In this document: positions 44,835 to 57,399 of the stretch, in pieces | Layout: every line of letters begins with the position of its first letter | Position numbering within the stretch: position 1 is the first letter of the stretch | Assembly: GCF_031143425.1 (NCBI RefSeq) | Contig: NC_090451.1 | Coordinates: 347,270,339-347,334,338 of the forward strand | Source of the DNA: Pleurodeles waltl | Lineage: Eukaryota; Chordata; Amphibia; Caudata; Salamandridae | Direction: 5' to 3' | DNA: 64,000 bases | Made by a program: the position numbers and the translations under genes | The notes under the pieces: model-generated | Told to the model about the DNA's origin: nothing | The model's input: the letters and a program-made list of their open reading frames with translations, nothing else | The model's database searches: none

Positions 44835-45600
44835 AGGCCCCCTCCAGAACCAGTGGAGAAGAAATCCACTCACCCCCTCCTTGCCAGGATGAAGCACACT
44901 GGGCACAAGGCCTCGTCCAGAACCAGTGGAAGAAGCCATCCACTCAACCCCTCCTTGCCAGGATGAAGCACACAGGGCACAAGGCCCATCCAGAACCAGT
45001 GGAAGAAGCCATCCAGTCACCTCGCCCTTGCCAGGATGAAGCACACTGGGCACAAGTTCCCCTCCAGAACCAGTGGAAGAAGCCATCCACTCACCCCCTC
45101 CTTGTCAGGATGAAGCACACTGGGCACAAGGATTCCTCCAGAACCAGTGGAAGAAGCCATCCACTCACCCCTCCTTGCCAGGAAGAAGCACACAGGGCAC
45201 AAGGCCTGCTCCAGAACCAATGGAAGAAGCCATCCACTCACACCCTCCTTGCCAGGATGAAGCAAACAGGGCACAAGTCCCCCTCCAGAACCAGTAGAAG
45301 AAGCCATCCACTCACCCCCATTTCTTTGCCAGGATGAAGCACACAGGGCACAAAGCCCCCTCCAGAACCACTGGAAGAAGGCATCCACACACCCCTCCTT
45401 GCCAGGATGAAGCACACAGGGCACAAGGCCCCTCCAAAAGCAATGGAAGAATCCATCTACTCACCTCCTTCTTGCCTGGATGAAGTACACTGGGCAGAAG
45501 GCCCCCTCCAGAATCAGTGGTAGAAGCCATCCACTCACCCCCACCTTGCCAGGATGAAGCACACAGGGCACAAGGCCCCCTACAGAACCAGCGGAAAAGC
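44835..45600. repeat. ~75-bp minisatellite, element C (~10 copies)
   Basis: Units contain 'ccaggatgaagcacac', 'gggcacaaggc' and 'ctccagaaccagtgga'. It is the expanded counterpart of the 72-bp array in element D. Confidence 0.92.
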
Positions 45601-45770
45601 CATCCACTAGAGAGACTGTGGTCTTGCATTCCCCAGGACCAAGCAGTGGGCAAACCACCCATTTGAGAGATTGTGGCTTTGCACTCCCCAGGACCAAGCA
45701 GTGGGCAAACCACCCACTTGAGAGACTGTAGCTTTGCACTCCTCAGGACATCACACAGGCCATCTAGCCC
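45601..45770. repeat. ~58-bp minisatellite, element C
   Basis: About 2.5 units with 'gagactgtgg' and 'gcagtgggcaaaccaccca', the counterpart of the 64-bp arrays in B and D. Confidence 0.85.
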
Positions 45771-46015
45771 CCTCCAGGACCAGTGGTGTTGTACCATCTT
45801 CCGGCTGAGGTGCCCCCTGTTCCCCATCCCCCTGAGGTGCCTGTGTATTTTTAACCTGATGCCCCTGCAGTGTTCTCTCCTTGTTGTTGCAGGAGTCAAG
45901 TGGGGACCTTGCCTATGCGATGTGGCCCTGTGGCCCACGGACATTGAGGACTGGGCAGTGTTTGGTGTCTCTGGATTCCTAATTTACATGTTTGGTTTCT
46001 CTGGAATTTTAATTT

Positions 46016-47490
46016 AAAATCCTAACTTATGGTGAAGTTGAACTTTAAATTGCAATTCTGAAAATGACACTTTTAGAAAGTTATCTTTTCTTGCCTTAGC
46101 CATTTGGTGCCTCTAGCCTGCCTTGGTCACATAACTGTATGTAGTTGTCAGTTGGGCTTTGTGTAATCCTCCTAGACAACCACACACAATGGGAGCTTAG
46201 GTGTGACTTAAGGGGGCATTACTTGCAGGACAAGAGGAAGGAGCTGGGCCCAGCCTCACTTACACCTGAATAGGCTGTGTCCTGTCTCCACAAAATGGGC
46301 TGCAAACCCGCTGTAGTTAGTCTGAAGCCAGGCCAAGGAAGGCAGGGCATCTGTGCACTTCAAAGGCATGCCTCTTTAACCTTCCTCCCACTTCAAAGAC
46401 ACAACTGTGTATAAAAGGAGAGCCTTAGACACCACCGTTTCAGTACACTTCTGGACCTATAGATACTCTGCCAGGAAAAAGGAGTGATGTGCTGCTGAAA
46501 GGACTTCCACTCTGCTTGACTGCTACTCTGAAGGAACTGCTACCTTGCTCTGCTGACCTCTGCCTGCTGCCCTCTTGCCTGGGGACAAAGAACTGAACCT
46601 ACAATTTCATTTTGAACCCAGGAACCCAGAATGACTCAAAGGGTTAGTCTACTGGCCTCCTGATCTGAGCCTTAGGGATATAACAGGCTCCCCACAGCTC
46701 CTGAATGCATCTTCAAAGAGTTCCTGAACCCCAAGAGGTGCCTCTCATGTCTTTAGCCCTTGGTGTGGCTCTCAAGCTCTTAAAATCAAGCTTTTTGCTC
46801 TTTGCAACCGTGAGTGGGCCAGCTAGCACCAGAACCACACTGTTTACATGGAAATTATTGTGAGCCACCACAAACCCATCCTCTTTTCACAGCAAGCATC
46901 ATCTACCCTCATTGATAGCTAATGTCAGGCTCTATACTGCCTGCCTGCAATGCCCAGTCTACTCTTTGCACCATACTGTCCGTCACCAGCGATGCTCTCC
47001 CTCCTACCAGCATACTTTTTCCATGTAGACTGGACTCTTGACACAATACTTGAGAAGGTAAAACTTCAGTGGGACTAACCTGAGACTATATCAGACCCGC
47101 TCTCCATTGCAGTCAGCTTGAGGTTTTGACTTTGACCTAGTCCAGTGCGATCACATAGGTGCTTTATGCTTTTAGGAGCTATAGTGCAGTTTATTCTTTA
47201 AAAGTTCATAACTCCGGTGCTACTGATTGAATGTTTGTTGTTTTTGTCTTGTTTCATTTATTAAATTCTGCTCTATTGTTCCAACCTTTTTGTGTGTTGT
47301 TTTCACTGTCCCATTGTTTGAAGTGTTGCCCAAATACTTTACACATTGTCTTTAAATTTTAGCCTAACTTCTCTGTGCCAAGCTACTGGAGGGGGCACAG
47401 GCTAGTTTGGGGTTGCCTTGTGCCTTACCCTGGCTAGGATTGTGGCTGCTGCTTGACCAGGGCTCACAACCTAGTCAATCAGTCACCGAA
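46016..47490 (+). mobile_element. LTR-like sequence (possible solo LTR) with TATA box
   Basis: Composition changes sharply where Harbinger C ends. A TATAAAAG box lies at 46410-46417, followed by a C/T-rich leader ('ctgctgaaaggacttcc') and a T-rich tail. This resembles long salamander LTRs. No protein is encoded and I could not fix TG...CA ends or a target duplication, so the retroelement class is inferred. Confidence 0.4.
46410..46417 (+). promoter_or_regulatory. Candidate TATA box
   Basis: TATAAAAG in the middle of the LTR-like segment. It would place a start site near 46440. No initiator evidence beyond spacing. Confidence 0.4.
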
Positions 47491-49737
47491 TCTCTAGCAA
47501 ATAAATGTAGATGCAAGCCCACATTGGAGTGACAACAACAGGAGTGTAGGGGCATTTTTAAGAGTACAAATGTACTTCCAGTGTAGGGATACTTTGCTTC
47601 ACTATCCATGCACTACAATGCAAAACCCTCTTTAGGCAAGCAGACAAACACACCTAATAGCCACATAGCTAAAAGAGAAATTGAACTGCTTCTGTAGCCT
47701 AATCCAAAATGTGAATTAATATTTTCTTTAAGCAATGCTGAAAAGGGATGACCCAAAGCTCTTCTCAATGCATGTTTTTGGTGTTGATGACAGGAGCTCT
47801 GGCATGCAGCTAAAGCTGTTTGTGGCTACACCTGAAGACGACTGTGACATATTCTCCAGAATTGCATAATCAACAGTAACACATTAATTTAGTTCAAATA
47901 CGAACTGTAGGTTAATTTCCATCCTATTTACACTTTTATTAAAATTGTTATATTAACACTTACAATGGTTTTAAATACATTTTCTGCAACTAATTATTGT
48001 ATTTGTCACATGTTACATGAGTTGTTATCCCCATTTTAATGTTAAATGCTGCTGGGAAGAGTGAGGGCAAAAAAAGAGCAAGTTAATTTTACACTCACGT
48101 CCAAATTAACATTAAATAGGCATGGTACCACCCTGTTTCTGTCTCACCATGTTCTGATTGGATGAGTTGAACCCTTCCATGACTTGTATCAGGGAACTAT
48201 TTTTCCTTTTGCCTGTTGCTGGAATGTTTTGTTTTACATAGCTGTTTGCAGCACAGATCTGAACTCTTCTTATGAATGTCAAAGGAGCCACACCTTCCCC
48301 TTTTCCTCACTCTTACTTTCTCTGTATCTCTCCAACCTTGCTACTTATCCTAACCCTTTCACTGATCCCATCATCGGTCTCTCCCTCTGCCTCTCATCTC
48401 CCTCCTTCCACGACTTCTTCCCCATCAATTTGTTCACTCTCTTCTCTTTCACTCATCTTGCTTCCCACCACCTTTTTGCTCTCTGCTTATATCCAAAGTC
48501 CTGCCACGCAGGATTGTTATATGAGATTTGACAATAATTACTATTAAAGGCCTTGTCTTAGGCCAGTCATACATTTCACAAGAGAAAGAGAGGTCTGTTG
48601 AAAGAGCATGCTCATCCACTCTCAGGACCTACTTCACAAAGGTAAACTGACACTTTTGTGTAAGTTTATGTTTTTTTGGTATTCCCAAACTTTGAGTTTA
48701 TAGTAAGTTTATGACATCACTCCACTCCACTGTTGAGGCAGAGAGCTCCATACATAAAAAGAAAGAACACTGTGCACACAAAGATAGACCTGTACTATCT
48801 TTTATGTGCATTGTTCTCTGTTATAGTTAGGAGAAAACTGTAGTGACAACATAATGTTTTAAGCTCAAAAAACACTTACATTCACCAGTTATAATTATAT
48901 CTAGTAACAATAACAGATGCCCTAAGATAACTACAACTCAAGCCTTTGCCATGTACAGCTAATTATCCTATATATTACATCACTCATGACATATTCTGGG
49001 ACATCATTAATAACACTGCAACATTTGAAATGACAAGTCTGTGCATGGGGGGCAAGTTATACTTACTTTCGGGCATGAGTTATAGTTCCTAGAAATAACT
49101 ATGATTAGTATATTTCAGGTTTTTCTTAGTTTACAACTTTATTTTGTCACTCAAATTTTCACTTAACTATAACTTCACTTTATCCTTTGTTGTTTTAGTG
49201 CTATATATAAATATATATCTTAGACTCACACAGTGTCAGTCACCACTGTAAAGTTATAGTTAGGATCAGGTTTCCAAAGGAAATTGTTACTTTTTTTTCT
49301 TTGCCAATAACTTTGACACCATTTCATGAATCTTCAAGAATCTATTTAAAAAAAAAGTTCATCCACCATATTCTTCCTGGAATGTTTTAGGGGTGATATG
49401 TCAAGTGGGACTGAGAAAAAGAGAGAGTTTTCCAATGCAATTTCCCATTAGAACTTTAGACACAGCTACACAAAGTGACTGAACAGAATTAGACCAAATT
49501 TGGCCAAAAGCTAGATCTTGACACAGAAAGAGCTCTTTTTGTATTTTGCTGTAAATCAGTAAAACAGTTTTTGAAAACGTAGTGTTCAAAATTTCTTGCT
49601 ATGTAGTGGAGCATCATCTTTGTGGTACTTCGGTGGAGTACAAAGGTGCTACAAATTGTAAAAATGCAATCTGATTGGCTGCCAAAGTACCCCCTTGGGT
49701 ACTACAGCTGTACCAAGATATGTGTGTGCTTGTGTGT
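47491..49737. other. AT-rich non-coding stretch, nothing recognised
   Basis: Frames in the pyrimidine-rich part near 48290-48490 are low complexity. No element ends or exons were supported. Confidence 0.5.
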
Positions 49738-49790
49738 GTAGATATATATATATATGTATATATATATGTGTGTGTGTGTTTATATATTCA
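49738..49790. repeat. Mixed TG/TA microsatellite
   Basis: Alternating 'tgtgtg' and 'tatata' runs, immediately left of a dispersed repeat copy. Confidence 0.85.
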
Positions 49791-49792
49791 GT

Positions 49793-49960
49793 ACATCATC
49801 TCCATCAATGGGAGCCCCCATTCCCACAGAGCAGCATCAGCTGCAGGGATGGAGCTTCCCACAGAAACAGAAAAAAAAGATAATGCTGAAGCCCAGTGTT
49901 TATTTCATGATAATGACTAGCAGCAAAATTGCAGTCCTGACGCATTGATCACAGGTGAGC
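49793..49960. repeat. Dispersed repeat, copy 1
   Basis: Shares 'agctgcagggatggagcttc', 'tgtttatttcatgataa' and 'gcagcaaaat' in the same order and orientation with 50370-50545. Neither copy has recognisable terminal repeats. Confidence 0.7.
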
Positions 49961-50369
49961 AAATTAGTAGTGCACAGTGCCCCTGTGCTTATATATCCAC
50001 ACAAACATGTGACACAATGACAAAAGTCCAACAAATACCAGAATGCACCTGTCATACAAACTTCATGCTACAGTGCGAAATGTTTAATCTTGCCATGTGG
50101 CTTTGAATCACTACATTTATTAATCCATCTTAGTTAAGGTGCATGTTATTTTTTCCACATAAAGTGCCCCTGTGCATATTGAAAAATTCATAATTATCTT
50201 GAAAATATTTGTCATCATATATGCTGCGCTAAACATTAAACTGTCTCTTAAAATGCAGGAGAATAGGGAATCACCTGGTGGAGCTGATTTCCCCCTCTCA
50301 TCCCTTTCTCACCTACATATTCCATAATATCAGGTTATATCCATACTCCTAAAGGGGTCAAGTGTGTCA

Positions 50370-50545
50370 TGGATCATCTCCATCGAGGGGGCCTCCAATC
50401 CTACAGGGCGGCCTCAGCTGCAGGGATGGAGCTTCCCATAAAAACAGAAGAACAAAGAAAACGCTGAAGTCCAATTCCAAAAAGCACACACTGTTTATTT
50501 TATGATAATTACTGGCAGCAAAATCACAGTCCTGATCAGGCATGG
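50370..50545. repeat. Dispersed repeat, copy 2
   Basis: Direct copy of the 49793 repeat, about 575 bp downstream, with a 20-bp insertion in the middle. Open frames crossing it are chance. Confidence 0.7.
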
Positions 50546-51334
50546 ATGAAGCACACGTTGTTCTACTCCACGGAATTCTGAGGAGTTGGTTAAAAACTCT
50601 GCAGAATTCCGTGGCGTTCTGTACGTGGCGGAGTCCTGCATGGTAGTGGCTAGTTACCACCCTGACTTTTGCGCCCCATCTTGGAAGTGCTAATCAGGGT
50701 CTTGTGGCTTGAGAAAATACTGAAAAAAACAAATGTTAAAGTATTTTTATAACGAGTTTAAGGGGAGAACCTTTCGTAACATAAAGCAGTCATAAGGCAT
50801 ATCTGTGAAAGCACTAGGCGTGGGCAAAATTTTAGTAAAGCTGGAGAATTATAAGTAAATTCAGGAATTTTGTGTTACCCTTGTGACGCAATCACTGAAA
50901 ATTAAGGATTACTCCAGTTTGCATCATATTGCTTAAATTCAGGCAAAAATGCCTTCCCAAGAGCACAGGAAATGAGCGCGAGTGGCTTCTGGCTGCTGCT
51001 TTTCCTTTTCTGTTGCATTCAGTACTATTTTCTTACCACTTTTGTGGCTTAACATCACCTTGTAAAGACAGCCCCTTCACATGCACCCCTTTGCGTGGAA
51101 GGAACGTGCAATGGGTGTTGATGTGGGTGTGCCACAGCAACATCCATTGCATTTTGACGCTGCCTCAGATGTTTGAGTTTTTGTAAACCTAAGGCAGCAC
51201 CAAAATATAACCCCACCCCAGGAGTGGCGTTAGCAAGGCGCAATGAGGAAGAATACTTTTACTCCTCCTCGTTTTTTGCTTTTTCTATGTGAGCTGCATT
51301 CTGTAGCACGCATATAAAGTGCAAAATGCCAGAC

Positions 51335-51384
51335 ATGATTGTTTATGTGCGGGAAGGTGTTCCTTCCTGCACATAAACAATCAT
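51335..51384. repeat. 50-bp hairpin
   Basis: 'atgattgtttatgtgc' and its complement flank a 'gggaaggtgttccttcct' core, giving a near-perfect palindrome. Confidence 0.85.
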
Positions 51385-51402
51385 TTCAAAATGGCACATT
51401 GC

Positions 51403-51443
51403 CACTTCTGTCTGTGCTGCATTCTGCAGCACACACAGAAGTG
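51403..51443. repeat. 41-bp hairpin
   Basis: Arms of 19 bp (cacttctgtctgtgctgca) match at 18 positions with a 3-nt loop. Confidence 0.85.
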
Positions 51444-51459
51444 CCAAATTGCCATTAGT

Positions 51460-51505
51460 GATTGTTTATGTGCAGGAAGGGACACCTTCCCACACATAAG
51501 CAATC
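51460..51505. repeat. 46-bp hairpin, copy of the first
   Basis: A diverged direct copy of the 51335 palindrome, 123 bp downstream, again with 'gattgtttatgtgc' arms. Confidence 0.85.
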
Positions 51506-53037
51506 AAATCCCTCAAAGCAGACATCCTTGCATGATGCCAGGCCTTTTCCCCCTCAGGTGCCAGCCCTTTTTTTGTCTATTTGGTGCAGTTCGCACTTAG
51601 GTCCTCATAACTTTTTGTCAACATAAGCTACCCATGCCATGCATTCTTTTGTCCAACATCCAAGGGATTCTAGATGTAGCCAGAGTTAGTGGGTTCCCCT
51701 GAAGGAGACCAAGAAATTAGCCAAAATACAGCGAAAAGTTTGTGGTTTTTTTTTAAAAATGGGGAAAAAAGGGCTGCAGAAGAAGGCTTCTGGTTTTTCC
51801 CTGAAAATGGCATCAACAAAGGGTTTGCGGTGCTAAAATAGCCAGCTTTCAGGAACAGGCAGACTTGAATCAGAAAACCACATTTTTCAACACAATTTTG
51901 TCATTTTAATGGGACATACCCCATTTTTACTATTTTTTGTGCTTTTAGCCTCCTTCCAGCTAGTGGCATAGATGAGTGTGAAACCAATGCTTGATCCCAG
52001 ACAGCTAAACATTTCTGAAAAGTAGACAAAATTCTGAATACATCAAGGAGTCATTTGTGTAGAACCTACAAGGTTTTCCTACAGACAATTAAAGCTGAAA
52101 TAAAAAAATATTGAAATTGAGGTGAAAAAAACTGAATTTTTCTTCACGTTTTACATTGTACCTTTTTACTGCGATGTTAGATTTTTTAAAGCAATATATC
52201 GTTATATCTGCTTGACTCTTCTGGTTGTGGGGATATATAGGGCTTGTAGGTTCATCAAGAACCCTAGGTCCCCGGAGCCAATAAATGAGCTGCACCTTGT
52301 AATCAATTTTCATTCTATAGCGGGTATACAGCAATTCTTTGGTGAAATATAAAGAGTGAAACATAGGTATCAAGAAAACCTTTGTATTTTCAAAATGGGC
52401 ACAAGATAAGGTGTTGAGAAGCAGTGGTTATTTGCACATCTCTGAATTCTGGGGACCCCATACTATCATGTGAATTACAGGGTATTTCTCAAAATAGTGT
52501 CACAGTGCCCTTACCTTGGGATCTGCACGCTGCTGAACAAAAGGCCCACCTCCCTGCGTCACCAACTCAGAAAGCACAGAGTTATGATGAAGCCAGGCAG
52601 GGGGAAGGAAATTAGGGTAGGGAACTGCAGGGAGAGAGATCTGAAAAGAAAAGGTTAGAACAAATATGCATATACTCATTCATAACAGTATAAACTCACC
52701 AATGGACTCTTGAATAAGGGCATCTCCGTGATATCAGATTGATACCCTTTGTGAATTAGGCGTAGCCCCTTCTTTGAATCATGGAACAAGAACAAACTGC
52801 AACCTCTGAACCTAGAGATGGCAAGAGCTTTGGACTATGGTCACACTCCGAATATCAATCATGTAACAACTATGCATTCATAACATAAACGTTTGATCTC
52901 AGCCTAGAAATTCTCAAAGACTTAAATATGTATCTCACTTATTATGCTTCCCAAAAAAACAATGAAACTATAATTTGCTTATCTCCAAAACGTTTTCACA
53001 TTTACTACTAAGGCCTGAAAGTTTTATTCATTGACTA
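51506..53037. other. AT-rich non-coding stretch, nothing recognised
   Basis: No supported exon, element end or array. Confidence 0.45.
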
Positions 53038-53845
53038 GAGGCGCTTTGTTTGTTGGGCAGAAGCGCCATGTTTGTTGTTCATGAAGCGCTTTGATCATCA
53101 TACATGAAGCGCTTTGTTCATTATGCCAGAGAGCACTTTTACTTGCTTTGTCTGAAGCGCTACGCTCATTAGGCTAAGGGGCACTTTACTCATGTGGCCT
53201 GAAGCGTTTTGATCCCCGTGCCAAGACCGATTTACTCATGTGGCCTGAAACGCTTTGATTGTCGTGCCCAGGGCGCTTTACTCTTGAGACTTGAAGCACT
53301 TTGCTCGTTGGGTTATGGGGGCGCTTTACTCATGTGGACTGAAGCGTTTTGATGCTCGTGCCAAGACCGCTTTACTCATGTGGCCTGAAACGCTTTGATT
53401 GTCGTGCCAAGGGCGCTTTACTCTTGTGACCTGAAGCGCTTTGCTTGTTGTGCTAAGGGGGTGCTTTACTCATGTGGACTGAAGCGTTTTGTTGCTTGTG
53501 CCAAGACCGCTTTACTCATGTGGCATGAAGCGCATTGACTGTTGTGCCAAGGTCGCTTTACTCGTGTGGCCTGAAATGCTTTTGATTGTCGTGCCAAGGG
53601 CGCTTTACTCATGTGGCCTGAAGCGCTTTAATTATCGTGCCAAAAGCGCTTTACACTTGTGGCCTGAAGCGCTTTGCTCATTTATGCTAAGGGGTGCTTT
53701 ACTCGTGTGGTCCAAAGCACTTTGATCGTCGTGCCTAGGCCGCTTAACTCGCTTGGCCTGAAGCGCTTTTATCGTCGTGCCAGGAGCGCTTTACTCCTTG
53801 GACTGAAAGAGCTTTGCTTGTTGTGATAAGGGGTGCTTTACTTTT
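53038..53845. repeat. ~46-bp minisatellite rich in AGCGCTTT
   Basis: About 17 diverged units of 46-48 bp, each with 'gcgctttactcatgtggcct' and 'gaagcgctttgat.gtcgtgc'. The AGCGCT palindrome appears roughly twice per unit. The open frame at 53489-53725 is a repeat artefact. Confidence 0.9.
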
Positions 53846-54369
53846 GGAAGTAACAACTCCCTTCAAGATTGGGCTCATCAAGACCTTACTGCTACGAGTA
53901 CGTACTACTCGTATCTGAATTCACCATGGAAACAAGGATACTCCGATTTGCTGTCAATCTGTCATGCAGGGAATCTGTTCTTCTTCAGAGGAACCCCCAC
54001 GAGGTCTGACTGCATCGACTTCTTCAAAATAGTGAGCAATGTGCTTGGGTGTGGCTGAGCTTTATAGACCTGCCACACCCCAAGGTGGCTGCTGCCTCTA
54101 GAAACCTGGGAATTGTAGTCCATTCATGGAATAGCACTGATAAGTGCATCTTGTCCACCACTGTCCTGACCCTGCAGCTACATGAGCTTTACCACAGGGC
54201 AGGCAACGCTGATGGCTACTTCTAGAACAAGAGGGGATGAAAAGTGGTGTGCATGAAGTGCCGCAAATACGCGTAGCGGATTTTCGGGCGGGACCTGGAG
54301 TGCGCACAACCTTATTCCTGACAAATAGACGTATTTTTTACACACTGTCTTACATTTGGAAGGAGAAAA

Positions 54370-56060
54370 TGTAGAGAAACACTAGGGGCAATAACACTTG
54401 TGCTGCTATTCTGTGTTCCCCCAAGTCTCCCACTGAAAATGGTACCTCACTTGCATGGTTGGGCCTAATGACCGTGACATGAAATGCAACATAGACACAT
54501 CACATTTTCCCAAAGAAAACTGATGTGTTTTTTGGAAAGTGCCTAGCTGTGGATTTTGGCCTCATGCTCAGCCGGCACCTAGGAAAACCTACCAAATATG
54601 TGTTTTTTTTTTAAACTAGGCACCTAGGAGAATCCAAGATGGGGTGACTTGTGGGGCTCTCACCAGGTTCTGTTACCTAGAATCCTTTGCAAACCTCAAA
54701 ATTTGGCCAAAAAAAACACTTTTTCCTCACATTTCAGTGACAGAAAGTTCTGGAATCGGAGAGGAGCCACAAATTTCCTTCGACCCAGCACTTCCCCAAG
54801 TCTCTCAATAAAAATGATACCTCACTTGTGTGGGTAGGCCTAGTGCTCGCGACAGGAAATGCCCCAAAACACAATGTGGACACATCACATTCTCCCAAAG
54901 AAAACAGACCTGTTTTTTGCAAAGTGCCTAGCTGTGGATTTTGCCCTGTAGCTCAACCGGCACCTAGGGAAACCTATCAAACCTGCGCATTTTTGGAAAC
55001 TAGACACCTAGGGCAATCCAGGATGGGGTGACTTGTGGGGCTCTCACCAGGTTCTGTTACCCAGAATCCTTTGCAAACCTAAAATATGGTTAAAAAAACA
55101 CTTTTTCCTCACATTTTGGTGACAGAAAGTTCTGGAATCTGAGAGGAGCCACACATTTCCTTCCATCGAGTGTTCCCCCAAGTCTCACAATAAAAATGGT
55201 ACCTCACTTGTGTGGGTAGGCCTAGTGTTCACAACAGAAAATTCCCCAAAACACAACATGGACACACCCCATTTTCCCAAAGAAAACAGAGCTGTTTTTT
55301 GCAAAGTGCCAAGCTGTGGATTTTGGCCTCTATCTCAGCAGGCACCTAGGGAAACCTACCAAACCTGTGCATTTTTTAAAACTAGACACCTAGAGGAATC
55401 CAAGATGGGGTGACTTGTGAGGCTCTCACCAGGTCCTGTTACCCAGAATCCTTTGCAAACCTCCAAATATGGTCAAAAAACACTTTTTCCTCATATTTCG
55501 GTGACAGAAAGTTCTGGAATCTGAGAGGAGCCAGAAATTTCCTTTGACCCAGCACTCCCCCAAGTCTCTCAATAAAATTGATACCTCACTTGTGTGGATA
55601 GGCCTAGTGCTCACGACAGGAAATGCCCCAAAACACTATTTGGACATTTTCAAATCCTAAACTGCCTGTTTTTGCGGGGAGTGGGGACCTGCGTTTTTTG
55701 GTCCTGGGCTCAGCAGCCATATAGGGAAACCTACCAAACCCAAACATTTCTGAAAACTAGACACCCAAGGAATTCCAGGGAGGTGTGACTTGCGTGGATC
55801 CCAAAATGTTTTATTTCCCAGAACCCTCAACAAACCTCAAATGTAGCTAAAAAAATCACATTTTACCCACATTTCTGTGTGGGATCACTGCTCCGGGACA
55901 AATTCCTTACCACCCAACGTTCCCCTCAGTCTCCTGGTAAAAAAGATACCTCACTTGTGTAGGTGCACAACTGCCTGTGACAGGGAAGAGCCAAAAACAT
56001 GTCAAAATTGAGGGGGAACCAAAGCAGGTCCAAAAGGGCTGTTTGAAAAAAAACATTTTT
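54370..56060. repeat. ~380-bp tandem array (about 4.5 units)
   Basis: Landmark 'aagtctc' next to 'tacctcacttg' recurs at about 54423, 54798, 55180, 55562 and 55927, spacing 365-382 bp. Shared blocks include 'gacagaaagttctggaat' and 'gatggggtgacttg'. The last unit is most diverged. Short open frames repeated every unit are artefacts. Confidence 0.9.
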
Positions 56061-56729
56061 AGGCTGACAAGTGTGGCAGAATTTTATCAGTATAGATGAG
56101 ACAATGCTAGGTGGTAGGAATTTTGTGGATTCCTGCAGATGGGCCTTCCAATAATAGGCCGATCAGCTCCTAAGGGGGGCAGATATGGTCAACAGTGATG
56201 AGCCCAAAGGAGAACAACCCTTGTCCAAGGGGCTGCCCCCCAAACAAAACACACGCATACACACACACCAATCCCTGGTGCCTAAGTTTGCCACCTAGAG
56301 TAATTTGAGGAGCAGGAGCTTGGATAATGTCATTAGTGATGTATTGTGATTGATGTAACATGCGAGGTCATAGCAGTGTGTAGCGGTGGCGGAAGTTATA
56401 GTTCGCACACTGCATTATAATTGGCAAATTTCAGTTTCTGGTTTTTGAGCATTCATTTGTACATCATTTCAACACCTAACTATAATGTCACTTGAGGTGT
56501 TGGCTTTTTCAGTGAATCTTTAGAGATTTTTAAATGTAAGTCCATTACCTTAACTAACTATAAAGTCACTTTAACCTTTTGTTTTTTTCAGTGAATTACT
56601 AGGGTTATTTTATTGTTAGGGAAGATCATATTACCATTAGCATACCATTATCATATTACCATACTATTTTGTTATGTTTTTCTGATAATTTAGTTTTGTT
56701 TAAATATATTCACCTAGCAACCCCCCCTC

Positions 56730-57340
56730 CCAACTGTGCAGGCACACAGGTCCACCACCTGCAGGTGACCAACCCACAGCAGACTGCCCTCCTTGGTCAG
56801 CTTGTAGTGGTACACCTGTTCCCCATGTGCTTACCTTCCGTACTCCATCTGCATGCCCCTGCTCCTCCTACTGCACTTCATGTTCAGCTTGATGCCCCCT
56901 GTCTGCCCTCTTTTTTCAATTTGCAGGCCCTGCGCCATCCTTCCTGTGTTCAGCTTGCTACCCTTTTCTCCATGCCCTGCATGATCTGTTGTGCTGCCTT
57001 TGCCCATGCTGACCTGCCCTCCATGGCCAGTTAGCTGCCCCTGCCCCCACTCTCCTACCCTCTGTTCTCCATTTGCATGCCCATGCCACTCCCTCCTACC
57101 TCCATGGTCCATTATGCTGACCTTGCTGGATGCTCACCGTGGAATGTTTGCCACTTCCTGCGATTTTTTATCTGTTGCACTGCTACTGCCCCTTACACTT
57201 GCCCTCTGTGGTTAGCTTGCTGTCCCTGTCCACCTCTCCCTGCCCTCAGTTGTTCAAGTCTGTTCCCCTGACACCCTCCTTCTCCCCTTTGGAGTCCATT
57301 GTGCTTCCACAGCTCCTGTTGCTTGCCCTAGATGGTTAGT
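56730..57340. repeat. Strongly diverged C/T-rich repeat region
   Basis: Phrases such as 'tgccctgc', 'ccatggtc' and 'cagcttgctgcccctg' recur irregularly, suggesting an old minisatellite. Period could not be fixed. Confidence 0.35.
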
Positions 57341-57399
57341 TTGTTGCCCCTGCCTGTGCCACACTTACTCTGGATGTGTTTGTTATATTGGCATTGATG

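Larger units (their letters stand above)
38151..46015 (+). mobile_element. Harbinger element C, all three genes, both ends missing
   Basis: Order is gene 1 (plus), HARBI1 (minus), gene 3 (plus), then the ~75-bp and ~58-bp minisatellites. It starts only 76 bp before the gene 1 ATG and stops near 46015 in the zone corresponding to about 35800 in D, before the TIR. It provides the uninterrupted reference for the sites where B and the 704-bp MITE entered element A. Confidence 0.85.

Noticed and set aside
48184..48547. Ser/Leu/Pro-rich frames
   Set aside because: Low-complexity pyrimidine tract; no domains or splice support.
53489..53725. 78-residue frame
   Set aside because: Translation of the AGCGCTTT minisatellite.
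54649..55788. Several 60-70 residue frames with similar sequence
   Set aside because: The same frame read in successive ~380-bp tandem units.
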